From Mytilus edulis (Eukaryota > Mollusca > Bivalvia > Mytilida > Mytilidae): 64,000 nucleotides of DNA. A program made the translations under genes and the position numbers. Below the pieces are notes generated by a model. That model searched no databases. It saw nothing but the letters and a program-made list of their open reading frames with translations, and had not been told where the DNA came from. Positions 46,846 through 57,567 of the stretch are shown here, one piece after another (the stretch's first letter is position 1; each line of letters starts with the position of its first letter). The DNA is taken from positions 9,715,307 through 9,779,306 of the forward strand of contig NC_092350.1 of the NCBI RefSeq assembly GCF_963676685.1. Direction: 5' to 3'.

Positions 46846-46853
46846 AAACAATA

Positions 46854-47090
46854 GACAAGACAAGACAAGACAAGACAAATACTTTATTAAAGTCTCACCA
46901 CTTGTTACATATAAAATATACAGCTTTTTAAAACACAAATTAACAACAAGAGCCACTCTATAAAGAGTTATGAGAGACTATAAAACAATTTTTCTTAAAT
47001 TATAATACAAATACAACTTATGTCAACTATCATGAATATAAAATATTAACTGTTAGTTACAAATATATTGATTAAAAAACAAAAGACGAC
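46854..47090 (-). mobile_element. LINE C2: 3' end fragment of the C family
   Basis: Starts at a GACAAGACAAGACAAGACAAG tail. Shares AATACTTTATTAAAGTCTCACC, GAGCCACTCT and AGAGTTATGAGAGACTATAA with the 3' end of C1 (40886-41030). Only the terminal 150-230 bp are present. The tail abuts LINE A's first codons, giving a head-to-tail pair on -. Confidence 0.65.
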
Positions 47091-48091
47091 AAACGGCTTT
47101 TATAATAATATGTATGTATGTACTGGCCGACTGGTAAATGCCTCCGAAATCCGAAGAACCCGTCGAAAGCTGCGAGGGTACAGTGGCATCCATGTACACT
47201 CCCTATTGGGATTAATGGAGATGTGTCACTAACGTATATTTATACGACAATTATTTTTACAAGGACAATTCAATCCCCACCCAACACAAAGGGAGTGCTA
47301 GGACACCGGGAAGTCTGTTATTATCGAATAATAATATTAATAATAATAAAATTAAAAAAAAATAATTAAAAAATATCTTGAATATTTATTGTTATATTTA
47401 CAATTATATGTCTCTGTTAATAGCTAATTATTATATAACTTGATTGCAAAATAATGAAGAAAAAAATCTTATTTAAATGATTGGTCTCTGATTGTTATTA
47501 GAGACGAATTGTAAGTTTGATGTGAACCTTGTTTTGCTTAATTCTTTCTTGGATTATTACACTACAATATATTAATTACCAGATTTTATAATATTTATGC
47601 ATTGCTTTCTCATTTAATGAATGTGGTGATGCAATCACACGAAATGGTTGTCCGTTTCAGTAATCTGCTGTAAACGAGGATGTGTGGGTAATCAGATTGA
47701 AATTTTACATTCGGTACATCTTTGTTCGTTTTACTGTGCGTATGTACAACTCGAGAAAATAACTGGAACCGGAAGTTGTTAAATGTATGTGAACGTTTTC
47801 TTGTAAGTGGAAAAGTGATATTGAATGTATATTACACTATTTACATTGTTTACAACATCGAATGAACCAAAACGATAACTTTATTTCACAATATGAATAT
47901 AGTAAAAGACGAATTATGAATCTCCGTCAACCATGGAGGGATAGTTTCTGTTGTTGACGGTTGTGCTCGATTCTGCTCATGAGCTAGTAAAAAATAAACC
48001 AATAATTAAACTGCATGATCAATCTGTATCTGTAGTGGTACGTGTAGAATCCTGTTTAGGCTTTTAAACACGGTTAAGAAGAGCTCCGTTG
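47091..48091. other. Unassigned DNA between LINEs
   Basis: No gene recognised. A short GC-richer part (47120-47330) has no domain in any frame; the rest is AT-rich and appears unique. Confidence 0.35.
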
Positions 48092-49260
48092 TTATGGGCG
48101 GTGTTCTTGTAGAGCGGTCTTAAATGCCTCTACAGAACCTGCATGCACAACTTTATTTGGTAGTTGGTTCCAGTGAATAGTAGTTTCCACAAAAAATGAA
48201 TGTTTATACTGTGGTTTGTTGCTATTCTTTACTTTTAGTCCTCTGGTGTTACTGAGGACTTGACGTTCAATGATATTGTCAGTTTCACAATTTGAATATG
48301 TTTTGGCTTTTATCGTTCATTTAGGTCGTGCTGGTATGACAAAATTGTCGGCTGGTAGAGCCAGCACCAGACCTTCAACCACTTTGTAAATCAGAATAAG
48401 AAGGAGGCTGTGTCTTCTTTCCTCTAGCGTCTCCATTTCAAGTTGGCGTCTCATGTTTGTTATGGACCCTGTTTCTCGACTCCTGTAATTTTTCTTAATG
48501 AATCGTATGCCTCTGTTTTGGATACATTCTAATTTGTCAATATCCCCTTTCATATATGGGTTCCAGATTGTTGCGCCATATTCCATTGTCGATCTTACAA
48601 GGGATATGTATGCCACTCTCCTACATTCCTCTGGTACGTTCCTCAAGTTCCTCCTAAGAAAGCCCAAGGTGGCATTGGCTTTCTTGCTGATGTTATTTAT
48701 GTGGATGCTCCATTTCAGGTCGTTTGAGATTTGGAGTCATAAGTACGGGTTCACTTGTACCTCTTGTAGGATGTGTTTGTTAATTGTGTAGAATTTGTAT
48801 GCTTTTTTGTTTATGGATAGAACATAGCACTTTTTGGCATTGAAACGCATCCCCCATTTGTTGGCCCAGATTTCTAGTTGTTCCAAGTCTGTTTGTAGTT
48901 TTTGTTGGTCTTGGCTATTTTTAATTGTTCTGTATAGTAGGCAATCGTCGGCAAATAGTCTTACTGATGATGTTACACTGTCTGGTAGGTCATTGATGTG
49001 GCACAAGAACAGGATTGGTCCTAAGACTGTGCCCTGGGGGACCCCAGAGTCAACTGTTAGGAAGGAAGTTCTTAAGCCATTTGTGTGTGTTTCCTTAAAT
49101 TCCATATTGATCTAACTTATGTAATAATTTGTTGTGTGGTACTGTGTCGAAAGCTTTTGAGAAATCTAATATGCCTACATGTACATTTGTACGTCGATTT
49201 GGTGTCCCTTGTCATGTTCTTGTAGGAAGTCGTTGATGATGGTTGTCTGTGTCGTCTTCC
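48092..49260 (-). pseudogene. 5'-truncated LINE B reverse transcriptase, frame-broken
   Basis: From high to low coordinate on -: RQTTIINDFLQEH and LDFSKAFDTVPHNKLLHKLD (49250-49115, two frames); SGVPQGTVLGPILFLCHINDL and FADDCLLYR (49105-48737), which are the RT palm motifs with FADD in place of YADD; MGFLRRNLRNVPEE..MEYGATIWNPY (48667-48317); and SFFVETTIHWNQLPNKVV ending at TAA 48092-48094. The order and wording are those of Jockey/CR1/L2-type LINEs. At least three frame changes and the missing endonuclease make it inactive. It is a different family from A and C. Confidence 0.75.
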
Positions 49261-49264
49261 GAAG

Positions 49265-49745
49265 ACACATTTAGTTTCCGGACAATAACTTTAGTTTTAG
49301 TGAATGGATCTCTATAAATTTTTTCCAGAAGGTTCAGTACCATGAAAGGATAGTTAAGATTTATTTTGGGGGTTATGGTCCCAACAGTTTTACAGGAACT
49401 AGGAGCTGAAAAGGGGGCCCAAATTAAGCATTTTTGTAGTTTTCAAACAATAACTTTTGTTTAAGTGTATGAATATCTATGAAATTATATCACAAGTTTC
49501 CATAACATGAAGGGATGGTTAGTATTGACTTTGGAGGGTTTTGGCTCAAAATGTTTTGGAATTAGGGGCAAAAAAGGGGAAAAACTAGGTTTTTCTGGTC
49601 AATGGACAATTAAGACAATTTAAAAGCAGTGTAAGGGAGGTAATTAAAAAAAATTGAGTATACAATGTTAGGTATGTTCGGATTTAAATTATGATTAAAA
49701 AATGTCACGTTTTTGAATAATTGCAAAAAAAGGGTGGTGGTAGTA
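49265..49745 (+). repeat. Fragment of the CGTCGTCG family interior
   Basis: Shares 'ACAATAACTTTAGTTTTAGTGAATGGA', 'GGTCCCAACAGTTTTA' and 'AGGAACTAGGAGC' phrases with 58800-59400. Two imperfect internal units of about 170 bp. Confidence 0.55.
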
Positions 49746-49750
49746 ATTTT

Positions 49751-52220
49751 TAGCTCACCTGGCCTAAAAGGCCATGTGAGCTTTTCTCATCACTTGGCGT
49801 CCGTCGTCGTCGTCGTCGACAATTTTTCAAACATCTTCTCCTCTGAAACTACTGAATGGATTTGAATGAAACTTAGCATGATTGTTCCTTAGATTATCCT
49901 GCACAAAGTGTGTGCTTCGATTTTTGATCCGTCAAAAAACATGGCCGCCGTTACTTAAAATAGAACATAGGGGTCAAATGCAGTTTTTGGCTTATATCTC
50001 AAAAACGAAAGCATTTAGAGCAAATCTGACATATGGTAAAAATGTTCATTAGGTCAAGATCTATCAGCCCTGAAATTTTCAGATGAATCAAACAAACCAT
50101 TGTTGGGTTGCTGCCACTTAATTGGTAATTTTAAGGAAATTTTGCAGTTTTTGGTCATTATCTTGAATATTATTATAGATAAAGATAAACTGTAAACAGC
50201 AAAAATGATCAGCAAAGTAAGATCTACAAATAAGTTAATATGACCAAAATTGTCAATTGAATGATCAGTAGGGTGTATAAAATAAAGTTTGTGCTTTATT
50301 TTTTATTTCGTCAAAAAACATGGCCGTCATGGCTAAAAATAGAACACAGGGTAAAATGCAGTTTTTGGCTTATATCTCAAAAACTCCAGCATTTAGAGCA
50401 AATAAGACAAGAAGTTAAAGTATTTATTAGGTCAAGGTCTACCTGTCCTGAAATTTTCAGCCGAATTGGGCATACCTGCCAACTTTTGAAAGTGCTCATG
50501 GGGGTTTTTGTGCGCGAAAACAATTTCAAAGGTTACAATACTTTGCGACAACTATTTTGTGCGTGCTGTTTTGTGGTCTAGAAAAAGTGTCATATTTGTA
50601 AGATGAGCTTACATGACTTTTTCTTAAGTTTATTTGCATCATTCTAGTTATCATATATCAGTAGAAAAGATGAACATGTGGCTGCAAGACCAGGAATTAA
50701 TTTCATGTGTAAGGATATTAAATAATTGTTGACTTTTCCAAATTAAAATTATGCACAAAGAAGGACCTTTATCAGGTTGGGAACAACACCTAGTGGTAAC
50801 CCCTCAATGTAAGGACATTAAAAACCACTTTTTAAGTAAAAATGAGCACATGATATTTATATTATTTGAAGAAACTTTTCCCAAAGAACAATACACCTTA
50901 TGATCTATCTGGTATTATATGGTCAACACAAAGAATTTTGATATGTTCTTGGCCTTATATATCTTCTTTATTTTTCAAAATAATTGGACCCTCCATTAAG
51001 AAAAGTTGTTCTAAATATAAAGTCAGAATTTCCCATTTTTAAGTTAAAAAATCAACATTTAGTGATTTTTCTATTTTATTTTTTAAAAGAGTAAAATGCC
51101 CCCTTTACTAAGGGAAATCCCTCATTTAAGAGATTCCTCATGTGGGGGGTTTTGTTTTGTCCATGTGAAAAAATAAAGAATAGTACATTGTACTTTAAAT
51201 AATTTGGTAATTTAATTGAATACAAATTTTATAACATTTGTTACAGCAAGTGTAATATCAATGAATTAGTGAATAAACTACTATTTATTATCTTTATGGT
51301 AGTACTGCATCATTAAAGTTTGTCTATCAGTCATGCTTTTATTCTTGTTCTGTGTAAAAACCTCCTTGCAGGTGAAAAATCATTTGCCATGTTCACGATT
51401 TTAACAAACAGAGGAAAACAACACAAGTTCAAAATCTAGGATGTTAGAATATTCTTGAGAGAAAACTTTTTTGATTGGCTGATTAATTTGATCATGAGAA
51501 ACATAGAATTTGATTGGCTGAACACAATTGTATTACATTGGACACAGTTCAAAATCGGGAACAATCATATTTTTCGTGTAGATTTTTACAAAATCGTGTT
51601 TTAGAGGGATTTTCACGATCACGATCGTGCAATCGTGACAAAGGGTCAAAATCGTGTAGTACACGCCTAAATCGTGAAAGTTGGCAGGTATGATTGGGTA
51701 ACTGGTTTTTCAGGTATAATGCCCCTGAATTGATGATTTTAAAGAAATTTTGCAGTTTTTGGTTATTATCTTGAATATTATTATAGATACAGATAAACTG
51801 TTAATAGCAAAAATGTTAAGCAAAGTAAGATCTACAAATAAGTCAATTTGACCAAAATTGTCAATTGACCCCTTAAGGAGTTATTGCCCTTTAAAGACTT
51901 TTTTCACAATTTGTTCATCATGTTGACTTACTTTAAAAAATCTTCTCCTTTGAAACTGCTGTATCAATTTCAGCCAAACTTAGGCTAAATGAGTTTCAGA
52001 GTATCTAGTATAAATTTTATATTTCATTTCCTTGTATGTCAGAAACATAGCTCCTATGGCTAAAATAGAACATAGGAGAAAATGATTTTTTTTTTCCTTT
52101 TGAAGAAAATAGGACGATTCAAAGAACATTTAAATAAATTGAAAAGCCAAAATAATCATTGATGAGAGATTTAACCAAAAAAATTAAGGTGAGCGATTCA
52201 GGCTCTTGAGAGCCTCTTGT
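49751..52220 (+). repeat. GCTCACCTGGCC / CGTCGTCGTCG bivalve repeat, full copy
   Basis: Begins TTAGCTCACCTGGCCTAAAAGG, followed by GGCGTCCGTCGTCGTCGTCG (49797-49816), ATGGCCGCC modules and TTATTATAGATA segments. It ends AAGGTGAGCGATTCAGGCTC TTGAGAGCC (52187-52215). Outer bases GCTCACC and GGTGAGC are inverted. It is split by a TIR element at 50471-51692. Non-coding. Confidence 0.65.
50471..51692. mobile_element. 1.2-kb TIR element with CATACCTGCCAACTTT ends
   Basis: CATACCTGCCAACTTTTGAAAG at 50471 and the inverted CGTGAAAGTTGGCAGGTATG ending at 51692. ATTGGG lies on both sides (50465-50470 and 51693-51698), a 6-bp target duplication; removal restores the bivalve repeat. The interior is AT-rich with ATCGTG/CACGAT words near the right end (51590-51670) and no transposase ORF. 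Confidence 0.75.
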
Positions 52221-52329
52221 TAATATTTTTTCTCCAAATTTCTCCAAATTCCAGTTTTTTGAAAAGTTTGAAAAAGAATCTTTAATTGCACAATATTGGA
52301 CAATAGATTTGTAAGATCTTGACATTTGT

Positions 52330-52485
52330 CTTGTGTCAGAAACCCATATTATGTCAAAAATTTGATCACAATCCAAATTCAGAGCTGTATCAAGCTTGAA
52401 TGTTGTGTCAATACTTGCCCCAACTGTTCAGGGTTCGACCTCTGCGGTCGTATAAAGCTGCGCCCTGTGGAACACCTGGTTTTAT
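52330..52485 (+). repeat. End fragment of the TATACGACCGCA repeat family
   Basis: CAATCCAAATTCAGAGCTG..CAAGCTTGAATGTTGTGTC and ACCTCTGCGGTCGTATAAAGC match 60565-60665, the right end of the copy at 58712-60688. Confidence 0.65.
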
Positions 52486-52618
52486 CATCTAAAAGAAAGT
52501 GTACATTTCATTGTCATGCACCAAAATTATTAGTACCGGTAAGTCATTTGGCAAGAATTTTTACCTGAATTCAACTTGAAGGTACATGTACGTATATACT
52601 CCCATTATAGTGTTTAAT

Positions 52619-52731
52619 GCAGGGTGTTTTGGCGTGTAATGGTGCCCTGCAATGTTTTCTTAAGGCTCTGTCCTTTAAAGAAAAAAATTGATGCCATGCC
52701 CCTTTTTCTGTCGTATTGTAGAACACCCTGC
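52619..52731. repeat. 113-bp inverted-repeat unit, possible MITE
   Basis: GCAGGGTGTT at 52619-52628 and AACACCCTGC at 52722-52731. The overlapping short frames on both strands are not genes. Confidence 0.35.
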
Positions 52732-52849
52732 TTTAATTTCAATATGGGTTCTGTAATTCCTCTTTTAGCAAAACCATTTCGAGTTATTTCCCTTGGAATG
52801 AAAATCAAAAACTTTAATTGCCGACATTTTATTGAATTTCGTTAATTAC

Positions 52850-53170
52850 ATTTGTACAGTTATGAACTTGAGTTGGCCTCAACCAATTGTTATGAAATTT
52901 ATACACAATTCTTATTACCACAAAACACAGATCTAGTTTCAATTTTGTTGGCGTCACTTTAACCGTTTTAGAGTTATGCTCCTTTATAAATAGATTTTTT
53001 TTTTAGTTTACGTTCTCTCACTTAATTTTACCTAAACCAAATGTTATGAAACTTATACACTATACTTATCATCACAAAATACAGATCAATTTTGAATTTT
53101 GGTGGTGTCACTCTAACCATCCTAGATTTATGTCCCTTTATAAATGGAAAAATTACAAATTTTTATGCAG
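52850..53170 (+). repeat. Two units of the GAGTTATG...CCTTTATAAATGG repeat
   Basis: Two imperfect units of about 165 bp sharing AACCAAATGTTATGAAACTTATACAC, TTTTGGTGGTGTCACTCTAACC and TTATGTCCCTTTATAAATGG. The same family is at 56225-56720. Confidence 0.6.
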
Positions 53171-53559
53171 TTAAGCTGCATTATGCGAGCGCCCTAGATT
53201 TGTGTTCTACCCAATAAATGCTGAAATACTTGCCATTGTTATTATCTAGCTCGCTACTATGTTATATATAACTAATTGAACATTTTTTTAATACTTTTTA
53301 TTCTGGATTACAAAAAATATGACCAGAAAAACCTTAAATGATCGTCGATTTATCCAAAAGTTTTGAAGTTACACATAGGAAGTAGTGCCTATTAAGAATC
53401 CTTGTGTAGTTCATTATGACTTGTGCTTTTAGCTAAGATGTCAAAGAACAATTGTATGAAATATTTAATCGCCGAAAATCTCTTAAGACAAGTAGTTTAG
53501 ATTTCCCAAATGGCAAAAGTCGTAGTGATATTGTTTGTCATCAATACGTAGTACAATTA

Positions 53560-54090
53560 CGTCAGTAGTCTATTATATAATAAGTTCAACTGTTCACGCT
53601 GTTGGCGGCAATTTCAAATTAGAAAAAGAAATTTTCGTAGCTTTTCAATTTGGAGGCAGGTGTGCAAATTAGCGGTGGTCCGAGGTCCGCGACCTTCCAC
53701 TTTTGCAAGCGGAATTTCGACTAGGATGGTTGGTTTCTAGCTACGCCCGACGTAGTCACCTTCCACTTGAAAGAAAATAAGAAATTACTTTGCAAACCTT
53801 CCATGCAAGTCACCAAAGTCTCCAATTAAACGAGCTAAAAACTTATTTTTATCATTATTATTCATGACAGCGATGTTTATTTTGTTCAACCGCTAGCTTT
53901 ATACAGAAAATCGCCGACAAATATTGTTCGAATTCGAGTAAAATCGTATCTGATTGACAAAAACAACATTGTAAACACATAACAATGGCGGCCGTGAAGA
54001 CAAAATTTTACAGTATCGGATCCGATTCCGGAAGCGGATAAGGATAATTCCGGGTTTGGCGATCATTTACAAAATAAATCAAAGCAGGTG
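53560..54090 (+). promoter_or_regulatory. Candidate CpG-richer promoter or first exon upstream of BDP1
   Basis: This stretch has more CpG than its surroundings. It holds an ACAATGGCGGCC box (53982-53993, YY1-like), TTCCGGAAGCGG (54026-54037, ETS-like) and TACGTCA (about 53569). YY1 and ETS sites are typical of start-site-proximal promoters of housekeeping genes in animals. A possible donor, GCAG|GTGAAA, lies at about 54086. It is 3.5 kb upstream of the BDP1 start codon exon, whose 5' UTR begins at an acceptor, so an upstream non-coding exon must exist. Assignment to BDP1 is inference; a short ATG frame here (MAAVKTKFYSIGSDSGSG) ends quickly. Confidence 0.3.
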
Positions 54091-54114
54091 AAAAAATAAA
54101 TCTATGCATGGTAA

Positions 54115-54485
54115 ATGAATATAAACACTAGAATTGTAAACCAAAAGATATATGTAAAAGAAAGAAAAAGCAGAAAAATATTTTATACAGAAACTCAAAA
54201 TTACTTTTTGACAAATTTTAATTTAAAAATCCAATACAACGTGACAGCTGGGAACAGTATATCTAACAATATACATGTACATGTTCATGGTCACAGTCTA
54301 AATTTTCTTTATCAGTGATAAATGATGATAATGCATGTGAGATGCTTTTAAAGTGTAAACATATTACTGCAATTTCGAAGGGTTATTTGTTTTTCTCAAT
54401 TTTGAAGGGTCAATTAAAGTAGCTGAAAGTTTCTTTATTTTAACAAATAATGCAACTATATTATATATACCTGAATGTAAGTAAA
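54115..54485. other. AT-rich DNA, nothing recognised
   Basis: A 67-codon frame at 54115-54318 is Asn/Lys/Ile-rich with no domain. Confidence 0.3.
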
Positions 54486-54499
54486 TCATAAGATATATA

Positions 54500-55790
54500 G
54501 GTGGCATTCTTTGGGCCACTCTACCCCCTCCTGTTTGATAACTTGGAAACGGTCAAGTTCCCCACCCCTAAACCATATGAGGGGCAGATCCAGGATTTTA
54601 GGCTAGGAGGGGCACAAACTTAAATTTTCGCCAAGCAGAGCGAGGCTAAAAAAATTTGAGGTAAAATTATCGGAATATTCTTTATTAAGCTGAGAACAAC
54701 CCATGCTTTGCAAATTTAAGGGGGTGCAAGCCCGCAACACCCCTCCCCCTGAATCTGCCCTTGCATATATTCAAGTATAGGACAATATAATAAATAAAAT
54801 GAAATATAGGGGGAGTCCCTGGAGTTACCCCACCCCCTGCTGTTTGAGAACTTGGAAACGGTCGAGATCCACACCCCTTAACCATATATATTCATGTTTG
54901 TGACAATATGAAAAATCAAATGAAATATAGGAAGAGTCGCTGGGGGTCACCCCACCCTTCCTGTTTTAGAATTAAAAAATGGTCCAGATCCCCACCCCTA
55001 AACCATATATATTCATGTATGGGACAATATAACAAATCAGATGAAATATAGGGGGAGTGCCTTGGGTCACCCCACCCCCTCCTGTTTGAGAATTTGAAAC
55101 CCGTTGAGATCGCCACCCTTTAACCATATATTCATGTACGGGACAATATAACAATTCAAATGAAAGATAGGGGAGTCCCTGAGGTCACTGTATACCCTTC
55201 TGTTTGAGAACTTGGAAATGGTCAAGATCCTTACCCCTAAACCATATATACTCATGTATGGGACAATATAACAAGTCAAATAAAATATAGGGGAAGTCCC
55301 TGTGGTCACCACAACCCTCCTGTTTGAGAACTTGGAAAAGGTTGAGATCCCCACACCAAAACAATATATATTCATGTATGGGCCAATATAACTAATTAAA
55401 TGAAATATAGATGGAGTCCCTGGGGTCACCCTACCCCTCCTGTTTGAGAACTTGGAAACCAATGAGATCCCCACCCCTAAACCATATATAATCATGTATT
55501 GGACAATATAACAAATAAAATGAAATGTAGGGGAAGTCCCTAGGGTCACCCTACCCCCAGTGGCGGATCCAGAAATTTTCATTAGTCGGGGCCCGCTCTA
55601 GTCACGCTTCAGTGATTTCCTATATAAGCAACCAATTTTTTTCCCAAAAAGGGGGGGGGGGGGGGGCGGGCCCCCTGCCCCCCTAAATCCTCTGCCTACC
55701 CCTACCTGTTTGAGAACTTGAAAACTGTTGAGATCCCCACCCCTAAATTATATATATTCATATGTATGGGACAAAATAACAAATCATTTA
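54500..55790 (+). repeat. 120-bp satellite, about ten units
   Basis: Each unit contains GGGGGAGTCCCTGGGGTCAC, CCTGTTTGAGAACTTGGAAA, GAGATCCCCACCCCTAAACC and ATGTATGGGACAATATAAC. The ACAATATAAC phrase recurs at about 54780, 54903, 55023, 55142, 55262, 55383 and 55503. A MITE interrupts the array at 55558-55690, after which one more partial unit follows. Long frames on - through the array are not considered genes. Confidence 0.85.
55558..55695. mobile_element. GGCGGATCC MITE inserted in the satellite
   Basis: Starts CAGTGGCGGATCCAGAAATT and contains a long G tract followed by CGGGCCCCCTGCCCC. The second end (TAAATCCTCTGCCTACC) is diverged. Confidence 0.55.
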
Positions 55791-55795
55791 CATTT

Positions 55796-56224
55796 ACTAT
55801 GAGCAGGTCAGTCAGACCTCACCTTTGATCCCTGTTGTATAGAACATTTATCTAATTCATAACTTTTGTACTATAGAACACAAACTCAGTTTTCTTTCCA
55901 GGGAAACCAGTCCATTCATACTATTACATGTTCATACTAAGTCAACTTGAACTTCTAGCAGTCAAATAAAACCAAGGTTAACTACCAAGTAGAACAACTG
56001 CAATCATTGGGAACTTGTACCACTGCAGACTCACCATAAAAATATATACATTGATATATGCATTGCTTTTGAAACCTTGATAACATATAAATTATTTGCC
56101 TTAATAAATAAATCATTAGATAAACATGAATGTACTATATATGAATGTTTAGTGTTGAGGCAACATTGCCACAGTTTTCATAATTACGGTTGCCTTGGTT
56201 TTTGGTTAACTGCCTTCAGCGCTT
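55796..56224. other. Unassigned AT-rich DNA
   Basis: No gene, RNA or known repeat recognised. Confidence 0.3.
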
Positions 56225-57430
56225 ACAGCGCTTTGATTTAGTTTCCGTTCTCTAACTTACATTTTGTAAGTTTGCCTCAACCGAATATTATAAAACTTAT
56301 ACACAATGCTTATTACCTCAAAGCAAAGATCAAATTTGAATTTTGGTGGTGTCACTCTTACCGTTCTAGAGTTATGCACCTATATAACTGGAAAAGTTGC
56401 AAAAAATTTAGTTTCTGTTCTCTAACTTAAGTTTGCTTCAACCAAATGTAATCAAACTTATAAACAATGCTTATTTCCACAAAGTTAAGATTAAGATTGA
56501 ATTTTGGTGGGGTCACTTTAACCATTCCCAAGTTGTGCCCCTTTATAAATGGGAAAAAAATGTAATTTTTTTAGTTTAGGTTCTCAAACTTAAGTTTGCC
56601 CCAACCAAACATTATGAGACCTTTATACAATACTTATTACAACAAAACTCAGATCAAGTACAAATTTGTGTAGCGTCACTATTACCGTTCTTGAGTTATG
56701 TCCCTTTATAATGTTATATGCAATTAGGGGCATCATCTGTGTGCATGGGGACACATTGTCCATTTATTTATTGTCGACTTTCAACTTTAGTCGAATGAGA
56801 CATAGCGATCCTACATTCCGTCGGTGGCGTCCACAAATATTCACTCTGTGGTTAAAGTTTTTGAAATTTTAATAATTTTCTTAAACTACACTGGATTTCT
56901 ACCAAACTTGAACAGAAGTTTTTTTTATGATTAAAGATAGTATCCAGGAGTTTCATTTTTCCGTATTCTACTTATAAATGGACTTTTTCTGCGGGGAAAC
57001 ATTACTTTCATGTGACAGTCACTCTGTGGTTAAAGTTTTTAAAATTTTAAAAACTTTCTTTAACTATTCTGGGTTTGTACCAAACTTGGACATGTTGGAC
57101 AGAAGCTTGTTTATGATTATAAGATAGTAACCAGAAGTAAATTTTGTAAAAAATGAAATTCCATTTTTATCTGCATTTTACTTTTAAATGGACTTTTCTA
57201 CCAGGAAACAACACATTCACTCAGTGGTTAAAGTTTTTAAAATTTTGATAACTTTCTTATGCTATTTTGGATATATGTACATTGTACCAAACTTGGACAG
57301 AAGCTTGTTTATGATCAAAAGCTTGTGTCTAGAGGGAAATTTTGTTAAAATTTTGTACCTGTGTATCTGTATTTTACTTATGAATGGACTTAGTTTTTCT
57401 TCCAGTTAACATTACATACAGTCTGCAGTT
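56225..57430 (+). repeat. Bivalve repeat: TTATGCCCCTTTATAA units, then GTGGTTAAAG units
   Basis: Three imperfect units of about 165 bp (56239, 56410 and 56572: GTTTCYGTTCTCTAACTTA...GAGTTATG) are followed by TTGTCGACTTTCAACTTTAG and three units starting CTCTGTGGTTAAAGTTTTT (about 56842, 57018 and 57218). Non-coding; small frames within are incidental. Confidence 0.6.
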
Positions 57431-57567
57431 AACGTTTTTAAAACGTTTATTAGATTCATAAACTATCCAAAAGTAGGCGAGACACTGGAACCCTTACAAA
57501 TTTTTTTTATCTATGAGAATTATGTGATAATGTACATTTGTACATATTTTCAGATTTAAAGAGAGAA

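Larger units (their letters stand above)
42415..46848 (-). mobile_element. Near full-length LINE A, two ORFs, several frame breaks
   Basis: A non-LTR retrotransposon on - with ORF1 (46845-45901), ORF2 (about 45900-42443: endonuclease, reverse transcriptase, C-terminal cysteine cluster) and an AT-rich (AAATAAAT)n tail. ORF2 starts immediately after ORF1's stop. It is interrupted by at least three single-base frame changes, two of them in homopolymer runs. The RT wording (YADDMILF, CKWGLTVNITKTKIMVF) and L1-like ORF1 suggest an I/Nimb- or L1-like clade; the clade is uncertain. Confidence 0.8.

Noticed and set aside
54685..55582. Four overlapping - strand frames with ILKQEG/SNRRG repeats
   Set aside because: Translations of the 120-bp satellite; the frame shifts from unit to unit.
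57538..57567. Start of BDP1 at the upstream in-frame ATG (57538)
   Set aside because: That ATG lies within the intron, before the acceptor TTTTCAG at 57547-57553; the ATG at 57568 gives the conserved basic start MATRRSRIQIKPNI.
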